Below, piece by piece: positions 11,640 through 24,200 of a stretch of DNA of 64,000 nt. A program made the position numbers and the translations under genes. Every line of letters begins with the position of its first letter. Position 1 is the stretch's first letter. The notes beneath the pieces were generated by a model. It saw only the letters and a list, made by a program, of their open reading frames with translations. It had not been told where the DNA came from and ran no database searches. The stretch spans positions 21,643,146-21,707,145 of the forward strand of contig NC_088209.1 in the NCBI RefSeq assembly GCF_037126465.1. The letters run 5' to 3'. Source of the DNA: Ornithodoros turicata. Its lineage: Eukaryota; Arthropoda; Arachnida; Ixodida; Argasidae.

Positions 11640-12246
11640 TATAACCGGTTATGTCACAAGGCTCATCACCTGTTAGTTGTACTTGATAAGCTATATGCAT
11701 GCAATAGAATCACTTCTGGCTGACGAAACGCTCCTTTCTCGGTGGCGAAACGAAACGAAAGAGTGACGAATGACTCATCGATGTGCGTGAAGGCTGACGT
11801 TAGCGGAACGCAGCTTCCGGAGTTCGCGGTAATAAATTATACGTGAAAAAGAGTGTTTATCGTTCACTACTTCCGTCATGTCCCGGACGGCTGTCGGCAG
11901 ACGTGCTGGATCGTTCAATACATGAAGCATGAGCTACAATAATCAAGGTATGTGGCAGGCAACTGGAGCAACGCCCCAACGCCGATTCAAAAATTGCGAC
12001 ATGCGGAATTGATGGATGGTGATGTGATGCTGATGCGGATATATGCAAAGTTACCAAACATTGTATCGATCTAAAACTCTTAAAAAATGCTCTATTTTTC
12101 AGATTGAAATGTATTTTGTCAATAACATTTTTATCGTAAGACACACAATCTATTTTTATTTGGAGCGTTGTTGTTACCGAAACCGAAACTACGATATCCA
12201 CGGAAGCGGATGTTGGGATGTTGCAGCATGGGAGCATGTTTCCAAA
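11640..12246. promoter_or_regulatory. Divergent intergenic region between zinc-finger gene and CDC73
   Basis: A 607-bp gap separates the start codons of two head-to-head genes. It should hold both promoters and 5' UTRs. No TATA box or other core element was assigned confidently. ACGAAACGAAACGAAAG-type repeats lie near 11745, and CGGAAGCGGATG, an ETS-like GGAA context, lies just upstream of the CDC73 start. Confidence 0.5.
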
Positions 12247-15200
12247 ATGGCGGATCCATTAAGCTTGCTACGGCAGTTCAATGTCAACAAAAAGGATATT
12301 TTAGAGAAAAACGACCAGATTATTTTTGATGAATACTCGTGGCCAAAGACAGTGAAAACAAACTACTTCATATGGGGGTAAGTACCAGTTCGCACAAGGG
12401 AAAAGACGCACGAAGAACATCTGTACCGTAGGCTTACGCGCTTGTTGGTGTATGTGATGGTATCGCATGCGCTTGCCAGCAAGATGTTGAGTACCCGTCC
12501 TAGTTGCATTAAATGTTTTAATGGTTTTAGCACTCGTGGAGCTACGACGGGCAGCTACGAAAGGGGCGGTTCATGTTGTAATTCCTCAGTCTTTTTGCGA
12601 AGGCGTATTGCGGAACTCAGTTTGTTGTGGTTACGGCGTATACTTTGCTCAGAGTGACAATCGCTGGTTTAATTTTGATAGTTCCAGGAGAACCTAATGC
12701 GCCAACGCAAAAATCACTCTGTGTTGCCTGAAGGAGCGCGTGTTTGTTGCTGCTGCATTCACCTGTGATGAGTGACATTTGTCAACATCCCCGGTGTTTC
12801 TTTCGTTGTCTGAAAATTCTTACCGTGTGATTCTGTTGCACCATGTTTAGATCTGGAAAGGACGGCACCCCGAGGGATTACTACACGCTTCAGTGTTTGT
12901 TGTTTCTTCTAAAAAATGTTCATCTGTCTCACCCAGTTTACGTCCGGCAAGCGGCTGTAAGTACTAGGTAGATTTCGTAAAAGTAGCGTGGTAACCGTCC
13001 CTACTTGTCCCAGTGTTGTTTGTGTCTTCGTAAATTTTAATCGATTCACTTTGCGTACTTTTGCCCAAAGCATGAAGGCATATACTGCATCAGATTGCTA
13101 GAATATTTAGTGACAGAGTTGTGACAAACGTTGAAACAATTGGAAACTCTTGAAATGCTTTTTTAGGCAGAAAACATCCCTGTGGTACGTCGTCCTGACA
13201 GAAAGGTCAGTTTAACTTTACGTATAATTACTAACCTCAATTTGTTTTGGGTTATGTTGTATGCAGCCAGGGGCATTCGGAGGTGGAGTCAAGTTAGCAA
13301 GCATGTGTCATTCTATTGTGCGCTTTCCTTTATTTGTATACACGAAGCTTTTGATGCACTAATGCTTCAAAATTAACTTCACCTCCCATACGGCTTGTGG
13401 GTTCGAACGGCCCCCCAAACACAATAAAAGAACGTAACAACTGCCACTCACTATCAAACATGTAAAAACTACTGTTCAGAAGCAGTTAAATTATAATTTA
13501 CAACTTCATGCTTATCAAAGTAATTAATTTAGTGTTACAATTACAAAGTCATAATTGTAACTTATTATAATTATGCAGGAGGTATGAAGATCACTGCCAA
13601 GTTGCTGAAGAGAGACTTGAAATGAAAACAAAATTAAGGCTGTTGGGAGCATCTATTTCATAAATAAAACGAGACCTTTGTGTAGTAGGGACTCCTGAAG
13701 AAGTGCAGCCTACCGCATGGAAGTCTCATTTCATTTATTAATTAGATGCTTTCAACTGTCGTATCTGTATTGTAATTAGTTACTCTGAAAACTAACTGAT
13801 GTCGCACCAAATTACATTAATTTCAATAAATAATTTTGATGTAGCACCTTGATCCCTGAAGAACACTGTACAGATATGGGAATATTTATTTGAAGGATAA
13901 ATGAAACTATAGTGTAGTACGGTGTCTAGAAATTAATGCTTAGCAAAAACAGAGGGACATGCCTGCACTGAGGCTGCAAAGCATCATGGAAATTTGGTGA
14001 ACGCCTTAAAAAATGCCAAAGTAAAACAGTGGTAAGGGGCCTTTCTAACCTACGCAAAAAACTTTAAAATGTACTTGAATCTCAAATCACATATGAAATG
14101 TATGCAAAATAATTCCTAAATAACTGTGAATACATTACGGATTACTTGCAGACACAACAAAATTACAGTTACAACTATCTAATATTGAAAGTAACATGGA
14201 GGTAATTAATTGTGGAGAATGTAAATAATTACGGTAATCGGGTTATCGTAGTTAGTAACTTTTGCAGGTCCGCTCACCATACGTGGCCTATACTTTTACA
14301 TTCCGTTAAATCTTTTAGCCTTCGTTAGGTGTCTTACGTGCCACACACAGTAACAGTACTGCCTTCAAAAGATATTCCTTTGCTCTAACTCAGGATATTC
14401 TGGCATACCTCAATGGGGAGACGGCGGCATCTGCAAATATCGACAAGAGTGCCCCAATCGAAATTCCCACTCAAGGTACGTAGGGCAACCGTGCAGAATG
14501 TCGTCGTCCTGGTTTATGGAGCAAATCACAATACAGTCAACCCTCGATTTATGAAACCCTCGGTTCCCCGAAAAATCGTTCATAAATCGAGGGATTCATA
14601 AATAGAAAATTCCGTTAAGTGAGTACTATCGAGCAAATGGAACAGTATTTCCGAGTTGATATTGTGTTTATAATGTAATATATTCTGTAATTTTGCTTTG
14701 GACCATGCCTTCTGCTGTATCAGTCTCACAAAACACAGATGTTAGCGCATTCACACTCTGTTTATTATGCAATACTAAATAGTTTAATTTTGCTTTGGAC
14801 CATGCCTTCCGCTGTGTCAGTTGAGGTCAGGAACGCTTCTGCAGAAATCCGTTTGTTGTTCAGATTTCGAGGGGTTAAGAACCGAGGGTGCAATACCTAG
14901 AAAACGTTTTGTCTCTTCAGGCGCCATTTATAAGACCACGAATGATCCCTTTGAAGGTTTTTGTTGGCCTCGGAACGATCCGTTCATAAATTGAGGGCAA
15001 AAACGCTGGGCAACTCCTAATTGGTTCCCAGAAATTCCATTCATTATTCGAATATCGAAGTTCATAAAACGAGGGGAAAATGCATGTAAAAAGTTTGGTT
15101 CCTCGTGCTAGTGTTCATAAAACGAGGGAATTCATAAATCGAAGATTAATAAATCGAGGGTTGACTGTATATGCATGTTCACACTTTACAGTCAAGAGAA

Positions 15201-18200
15201 CAGCCGACGAGCCTCAAAATGAAATCACCAAGAAGCCACGATTGGAAGTGAGTTCTGCCATGTCCTTCTGGGGGCCTCGCTGCTGGCAGCGAACTTAGGC
15301 CTTGTGTTCTCTGTACGCTTTCTAGGGCACACAAGTGCAGAGAGCGAAGGAGCAGTTCTCGGCACGCTTGGACGCCCCAAAAGAAGCCCCTGTTGTCACT
15401 GAACAAATTAGGTAGGTTTCCACTCGCCTTTGAAACATTTGAACACCTTGAAATTCGAAAATATTGCTTTAAAAGGTCGGGAAAACCCTGGAATTTTTCG
15501 CGGTCCTTGAAAAACCCTTAATTTTGCATGGTTTTCTTATTCTCGCGGATCTGCAGTGCAAATTCTGCTTATCCGGAGCCAGAACTGTAGTTTGGAAACC
15601 ACAGGGGGTTTGCTCTCGTTGCAGTAGCAATCAGTAGCCAAAGTCAGAAGTACAAGAAATGAAAGGCGTTCTTTGTTGTTCTCACCAGCCATCTTTTCTA
15701 TGCATGATTTTTAAAGAAGCACAAAAAGCACTTTAGTCACTACTTTTTTTTAAGCCAAGCGGTTATGAATGCCTATTAAAATGCACCATGTGAAGTGATT
15801 CGTTTGACAGATGCATAAGTAACGCATATAAAAATCTCCACGGTGGCAATGCCCGTAACTAGCCACCCATGTATCTTTGACGCCACTACGGTACAGCCCG
15901 CTGACTGGTATGGAAAAACGGTCGTCTGCTCTACAAAGAGAAATAGGAGAGAAATGAAATGAAAAAAGGCGGGAAACGTCAACCACGATTGGAGTGTGGT
16001 CGCCCTTGGAACCGTAATGACATCTCCAGTGACATTTTCGTCCTCTACCCCCCCCCCCCCCCCCCCTCATTTTTCATGCGAAAAATATTGCGTACAGAAA
16101 TTTTTTTGTATTCATCATCAAATGAAGTCACATCCTTTCATAATGTGTCAGAAACAGAAAACCTTTTAGACGGCTTTCTGTGCTCCTTTAACATTCAGGT
16201 GTCCTCAGTCACGTTTGTGAAGGGATCGCTATTGTGCAGATGGCATAGCTATAAATAAATATTTCTGTATACTACTACTAAAATATATTTATACCTATAA
16301 ATATTTTTGTGCAGTATTGCAGCTCTGGTCGTAAAGCGTGTTTTACATAGAAGGGTGTGGTGTTGGATCTGTTGGTACACTACTTACAGAAGTTCCAAAT
16401 CATCTGGACAGGCACGGACACATGGGAGAAAATTTGTGTGTGTGTGGCATGTTTTTCTCCTCTATGTTCGTGTCTGCTCAGCTGGTTTTAGACTTCTATC
16501 AGTGTTTTACATCCCGGGCAAAATGCATGACTGAGACCGAAAAGGTCCTTGAAAGATCCTCGAGTTTTTGTTCCAAAACTGAGTGACAACTCGGAACCAT
16601 GTCCTAATCAATCGATTGTGTTTCAGTACTTACCTGCATCTTTGAAACTAGCTCCACATCTACCAGTCTACGTTCTTTGTGTTTCCAGGTCTCTCTCAGA
16701 AGCCATGTCCGTGGAGAAAATTGCCGCAATTAAAGCAAAGCGTCTGGCCAAGAAGCGAGCCACCATTAAGGGGGATGATGACCTGGGACTGCAGGACATG
16801 CAGGGTATCTTGGAATATGACGTGGATGTCACACGTGATATCTTAAGTCGGGAACGACAATGGCGCACGAGAGCTACAGTTCTCCAGAGCACCGGCAAGG
16901 TAGGGGGCACCTTGATTTGCATACGTAAACGTAAACATGTATAACTGAATGTGTGTAATTTATTGCTGAATGTGTAACTGAACTAAACTACCTTCTCTTT
17001 GCAAAGCTCATTTGAAAATGCGCTCCTATTGTAGAACTTCGCAAAGTCCATATTCCCCATCCTTCAATCAATCAAAGTACGGGAAGAAGGCGGTACAAAG
17101 CAGCAACAACCGGAACCGACTCAAGCCCCAAGGGTAAGTCTGTCAAGCACGTTATTAAGTTATATACAGGATGTTTGCTCTAATGTGTCCAGAAATTATA
17201 TTTACGGGTTTACGGTGAGCGATAAAAGAAAAGCAAGTGGTACTTCTGCTACTTGAGTAAGAAACAGGTACTACCTCACTAGTAGCACCCGTTTCTTAGT
17301 CAAGTAGCTGAAAAGTAGCGCTCGTTTCTCTTTTATCGCTCGCTTTAAATAAAATTTCTGGACACGTTAGAGCAAACACTCTGTATACAGTGAAACGAGA
17401 GGTGTATAAATTGCAAAGTTTTGAATATGTTTTGAAAAAGTTTTGAAAAATGTTAACAAAGACGAGTACATTTCATTTCCTGCTCAGCGTGTTACATGCA
17501 ATGCTTGCAAGCTTCATATATCACACCGTTTAGTAGTAGAATTGATTCTTTTAAATTTTCTTTTTTCCCGAGGACAATAACCGATTGGAACAGCCTTCCA
17601 CACAGTGTTACGTCGTCTGTAATCTGTTGCTGATTTTATGTCCCGTATTCAGGTTCATTTGTAGTGTTTTGTTTTGTGGCCGATGCTCTTGTTTTGTTCC
17701 ACTCCTACTTGGGCCTCCAAGAAGGGGCCAGTAGTATTCCGAATAAATAAATAAATATTCAATTGAGTAGTGGCACGTTCGATCTAGATGTTGGATTGAA
17801 CTGGAATGTTTTGAATATTTGAATAGTTTTGGGAAAGCTTTTTCTTGCCTTTCTCTTTTTTATTTTTTTTTTTACATATCAACAATCCTGTCTTGTACAA
17901 CCAATGTAGTCATATTGCCACAGAACCTTGATGTCAAGCAACAATTGTGAGTTCAAATAGTCGTTTCATTGCCTTGGGTTTGAGCCAAATTTCTTTTTGC
18001 AGTTACAGCCATTGAAACAATATTCAGTGGCCGACCGATATTTTGGACTAAAAAAATTCGAACTTTCCAAATATTCCGACAAAACTAGTGGCTTCATCGG
18101 GCGGCCCATAAGGCCAATGTATTTCCATGTGCAATATTTCACGCTGGCTGGGGCAACGACGGTAGCTATGCGGACGTCGATATGCTCCCCTCAACAACAG

Positions 18201-21200
18201 CGGCGGTACTTGCAGCCGTCAGTACGCTATTGAATGCGTACAATTAGAGTGCAACAGTGGCAGAAATTTGCGGCAATGCATTGTACGATGTTTGTGCAGT
18301 GAAGGAAGAATGCACAGGCTGTTTTCTCCAAGCACTTTAAATGTTGTCGGCATTAGAAACAAAGTAGATTTTTGTCATTGACTACAAATTAGTAGCACAT
18401 GTAGCAATGTAGTAGCACATCTACGGAATGTACCAGCTTTTATTAGGGCATTAGATGGCTTTATGTAAACGTCCATTCATCAGCTTCATGGCTCGTTTTT
18501 CTTTTATTTGTTTTTCTTGCTTTTTTGTTTGTTCTTCTGTTGTTGTTTCTCTTTTTCTATATTGCATGGGTGAGTGTTTTTTGGCGCATGTAGGAACTGC
18601 AGGTTTAGTTTTGACTTTGGGGTAGTTACTGTACTTAATACTTGCCGTGTGAATTGTATCTCTCCTGTTACGGCTAGTCAAGGGCCAACAGTATTTATAA
18701 ATAAATAAGTAAATAAAATTCAAACTGCTCGATAATTTGGACTTATTTTGTGGCTCCTAGCAGTTCGAAGAATCGTTCGGCAGCTGTACTTCACTTTTGC
18801 GTTGACATGACAGTTGTTACAACTCTTGTTTTCATTTCAGATGTTATTTCACGGGCTGTAAAACATATTATGCCTTGCATTTGCACATTTGCGATTTTGA
18901 TAACCAATGACATGTATCTCTTTCAGGCAACTCCCGTCCGTGCCGTACCGCAACCAGCGGTGTATAACAGATACGATCAGGAACGTTTCCGTGGCAAAGA
19001 AGGTGCAGCAAATATTTCCACTAGGACTGTGCAAATAGTCGCCTAAGTGTTGCCATAGTAACCAAAGCGAATAGTTATATGACTGAACCGTACATATATA
19101 CAGCGTGTCTTTTTTTAGGCGATACAGATTTTTCATCGAAAATCTATAAGGGCTATAGACATGCTGTTTCCACTTCTATCGTCTCTGTGCCGGCAGACGT
19201 TCTTCGCCGTATGTTGCCCAACCGTGAAATCACTAATTACCTAAAAATCGTTAATTAACTTTTTAATTATAAAAGCTACGAGGTTGTCCCAAGGAGAACA
19301 TCTGTTCCTTTCGGTGACCCGATATGGTAGCCATTTTCAGAACAGAAATCCGTTCGGTAGATCGTCTGCAAAAAATTCGTAAAGGAACACAATTTTTTTG
19401 CTTTATTTTGTTCATTGCGCATCTTCGGAGACCCGTCTCAGAGATGATAAAAGTGAAAACAGAATGTCTACACCCCTGATTGTTTTTTTATGAAAAATCT
19501 GTATCGCCTAAAAAAATACACCCTGTATATATACAGCATATCTACGAATATACAACATGCATGTGTGGTAGTGGTCAGTGGCGGATCCATGCCAGTGGTC
19601 GCCCAACACCCCTCACCCCCACCCCCACCCCCCAAAGCATCAGGTTAAACATTAGGTTTCCCATCACCCTCCCACAGCTGTGTACTTCGAGAACGAACAC
19701 CCCTCCCCCACCCCCAACTATTTAAACAGTATTTAAAAATACAAAATGCAATGCAGTGCCTGAATATTTGCACAGCCCTAATTGGCAACTATGTGAGCCC
19801 AGTGACGTAGCTTAAAGTACAATAATGTGCATTTCAGAAACCGAGGGATTCAAAATCGACACTATGGGCACGTATCACGGCATGAACCTGAAGTCTGTGA
19901 CAGAGGGCACTCAGCCCAAGCGTCCTCCAGCAACTCCCTCTACGCCTGCGGTTGCAGTAGCGAACCAACCAACCACCACATCTCAGGTGCCCAGGCCCGT
20001 GCCCAAGCGAGGTGAGCATGACATACTTCGTAGTCCTTACAGGAGAACGTTTATATATAGGGCCTGACTTTTTCGGGTTTTATTTTTGGCCAAATTCGGG
20101 GGGTAAATATCGGGTGATATTTTTCATTTGAAAATTCGGGTGTATTCGGGTTAAACCCCATTACGGCATATTCTGACGTCAGGAATTCGGGTGATTTTTT
20201 TTTTTTTTTTTAAATAAAAATTTGTCTTAACGTGGAACTAATGTTTCGCAATGTTATCAAACTTTATTTTAATGCACGCTTATGAGTGTGCCACGCGACC
20301 CGGATGTTTTCGGGTAGATTCGGGTTAAACCCGAATTTTACAGATTTCGTTCGGGGGGTAAATATCAGGCGGATACGGGTTTAACCCTAAAAAGTCAAGC
20401 CTTATTTATATACTAACCACGAAGTTCGTGGAAATTTGATTATGGACCAACTTGCGGTGGGGCTGTTCACGTATGCACGGCACAGTACACACTCTGTTTT
20501 GGTAGTTATCTCACAGATGGGTAGAAGCACGAGAAGACATCAGCTTGCATCAGCTTGAGGGCCGCGTATTCGCATTGAATTTAATTCTTTAACGTTTTCA
20601 TCTCACGTTGTGTCATCTCTTGAGCAGTGTCCAGGACGCCGATCATCATCATTCCAGCAGCTACGACATCACTCATCACAATGTACAATGCCAAAGACAT
20701 CCTTCAGGACCTCAGGTATGGAACTGGCTCAACAATCTCTACAACTACAGCAGGCTCTCTATGAAGCCAACTGCATGTTTCAGAGCCATTTGATGCAAAC
20801 TCATCTTAGTCACAATTGTGCTTTAACGTGGCATCCTGACAATGAATCCGGAGTCATTCAGCACCGTTCCATGCGGCACGACAAATTACTCTATTTTCTT
20901 CAATTCTAAGGGACCCCCCCCCACTTAACCGGGAATATAACGCCGTCTTCGGGTTTGTCATAGCAACTTCCTTGTCGGTATGACAACAAACGAGGATACT
21001 CTCGTTCATGCAAAAGGGAAGGAGGCCAAGTCGCCCGCGATCATGTGACACACTAACGCGATCGCCCGAGCGAACTGGAAGAGGGCCGTTAGATTCGCAC
21101 ACAGACTTTTTTTTCTTCAAAAATTGGGTTGTCCGATGTTGAGGGAAGTCATTACATTCGAGAAAATATGGTAATCTTTGGCGTCTTCAACAAGCATGAC

Positions 21201-24200
21201 ATCAATAACACGTCAGCACTAACCCCCTGTATCGTAAGACAGTGATGCTTAAGGTAGAGCCCTGCGCGGATGAGATTTTTGGCAGCTGCATCCGACCCGC
21301 ATCCGCGCACACGTTATCCGCATCCGATCTGCATCCGCAGCATGCACAACAGTTTACATCCGCATCCGATCCGCTGACCAAAACGCACCACCGCATCCGA
21401 TCTGCAAAATCCGCACGTTTCGAAGGACGCGTAAAGACCGCCGGAAGCATATGTTGGTATAATTTCGGATGCCTCCATGCTGACGCGGAAGGACTCGCGC
21501 GGTATATCTGCATCCGATCCGCTACCGATCCGCTGCCTTCGTATCTGCATGCGACCTCGCGCCATCCGCATCCGGTCTGCACACCGCAGAAAGTTCTAAA
21601 TTTTCATCCGAATCTGCAAGTATCTTGTGGATATCCGCTTCCATCCGTGGATGGTGCAGGGCTGTAGCTTAAGGCCCTCGGTTTTCCGCAATTCCGCAAA
21701 ATTTCACGGAATTCGGAATTAATCGCGCAATCCTTCATTTGGCACAGAATTTCACTGAATGCCTTATTTTTAGGGGTGTGCAGACATTCGAGTTCTCAAA
21801 TTCGAATCGAATATCAAGCACTCAAAGTATTCGATTCGCGAATCGAGTACCCAATACTTGGGTTTCCGGATATTCGAGTATTCGCCGAATACGAACAACA
21901 CCTCCCAAAAGTGGGCTTCACCTGACGCTTCACGAGACTTATATATGGTGGACCCATGTACTTGCAGGTTTGTCAGTACAGATGAGAAGAAGAGCCAAGG
22001 ATGTAAACGGGAAAACGCTGTACTGATCCAGCGTCGCCGCAACGGGGGAACCACTGTGTCTTACAGGGTGATTGACAACCCTACGAATTTGGCTAATGAG
22101 GACTGGTGAGTGTTTCATATAAGCTATTTTCACAAGCATAGGAATTATATCTCTCTCTCCCTTTTTTTTTTTCTGTATTTTTCTGACTGGACGGCAACAT
22201 CCAGTTCAATGTCGTACCCCTGTCACATTGGTAGTTTTCGCTGATCATTGAAACCTTTGGCCATGGAACATTCACATAGTACCAGCAAGTGCATAGCGTA
22301 ACTTCGCACGTATTAGCTGCAGCTTATGCGCGATTTTTTTTCTTCTCAAGGGCGCTCTGCGGCTTATCCACTGATGCTGCTTATCTCATTACTCTATTTT
22401 CCTGGTATTTTTCCCACGCGCCAGTTATAACGAAAGGGCCGGCAGTGTCCCTGGAACAGCACCGCCATGCAAAATGCACGAACAATGCGGAACTGGGGCA
22501 CGTCCACATTCAAGAGTAGACTGACCTTCCTAGACCTTAGAACAGGCGTAGGAACAGCATAGGGGCGAATGTTGCTCAAATGTCGGAACACTGCTGGCCA
22601 CATTATATTGGAACAATGTGTGGGCATACATTGCACTAACGTTGGAACATTGTGGGATAGTGCCCTTCCCCATGCAGCTTTAACGAAAGTGGCGACAGTG
22701 ATTCATGCCTTCTGGAAGGCCACTGACCTGTCAATCTATGAAAAACGTCCACAAGAATTTATAGCCTTCTTGGCCCGACCCCAACCCCGAGAAATTTCTG
22801 TGCTACCCGGCCGAGCCCAGCCCAGTGTAGCAGGCTGTAAAAGTTGACCGTAGCTAATTAACAGTGGGGTAATGCACACACGAGCCCGATCTAAGACCGG
22901 CAATGCACTGGACCGGGTCCAACCCGGGACCAGAGAGTCAAACTCGCGCCCGGCCCAGGCCTGCAAGAAGAATGCTTCACCCGGCCAGGCTGGACTCTCG
23001 GGCACATGTTCAATTGGTCATTGGTTTTAGTGATCATTGGACTGCTCGTGTGACAGGGGGGCTAGAAATTTTCTGTTTGGGTTTTGTGGTGACGTAAGCT
23101 AGAGCCGCAGCACCTTTCAATATGGCACATAGGTATGTGACATAGATAAAGATGACTGAAGCCTGTTAAGAACTGCAGGGACAAAATGCAAGCTTCGTCT
23201 CAGGTCGGTGGCTTCGATGAACAAAAAAAAAAGAAGAAAACGGGAAGTGCTGTAAAAGCACTACCAACAACTGCAGCAAAAGTGCTGGCTATTGAATTCA
23301 AGTGTAAAGCATCGGCTACAAATTGAGTTCAAATATTTTACGCAGTTAATCTCAGCACTGTAAGGAAGCATCTGATAGCATATTTTAGGTATGGCTTGGG
23401 AGGGGTATGTTGCTTTAAAGGGGTTCTTATTTATTTATTTATTTATTTTCTTTTTCAGGGAACGAGTGGTCGCCGTTTTCGTTCAAGGGCCGGCCTGGCA
23501 GTTTAAGGGGTGGCCGTGGGGAGGGAACCCCATTGAAATCTTTTCCAGAGGTGAGTAGAGAAACCTTCTCACGGTGGTGGTGGTGACGACTGGGCAAAAG
23601 AATTGGAGCATGATGTCCGTGTGTCTGATTATCTCGATGAATGCATATACACTAGCCGACTGATTATTCGGACTCATTCAATATTTCAGACTCTTGGGTG
23701 ACCTTCTCCCTAGGATTAATACATTTCGCGACTGTTTTTCCGGACAGATTGAAGTCCGAATCCTCGATTTTACGGACCAAAATGCTTGCGGAGAAGCATC
23801 AACACGACTATTTTCCTCTTTCTCCTCGCTTTCCTTTTGCATATACCGAACATATCAGTAGTGCTTTTGTTTTTAACTACGTAGCTTCTCAAGGAGAACA
23901 ATCTACCATTATCAGGGATCACACATTTTATTACCTTTTTGTTTTTCATCTCTGGTCCACAAGAGTACCCATGCAGTGATTTTTTAATGTGATTTTGTGT
24001 GTGGTGTTGTTCATGCGTCCTAAGTTTAAGTTAAGTGATTTTTTTAAAATGATCGGTTGCTTGACTGCATTGTTTTCTTTGACGTAGCCTACATTTACAT
24101 TAATCACAGCCTATTGAGCATTATTTGACATACTATTTAACGATAATTAGGTACTCTATTCAAGCCTATTTGAATGCGTAGCACTCTTGTCAATTTGTGG

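Noticed and set aside
21202..21667. 126- and 141-codon frames on opposite strands
   Set aside because: They follow the GCATCCG word array of a MITE bounded by 8-bp duplications in a CDC73 intron.
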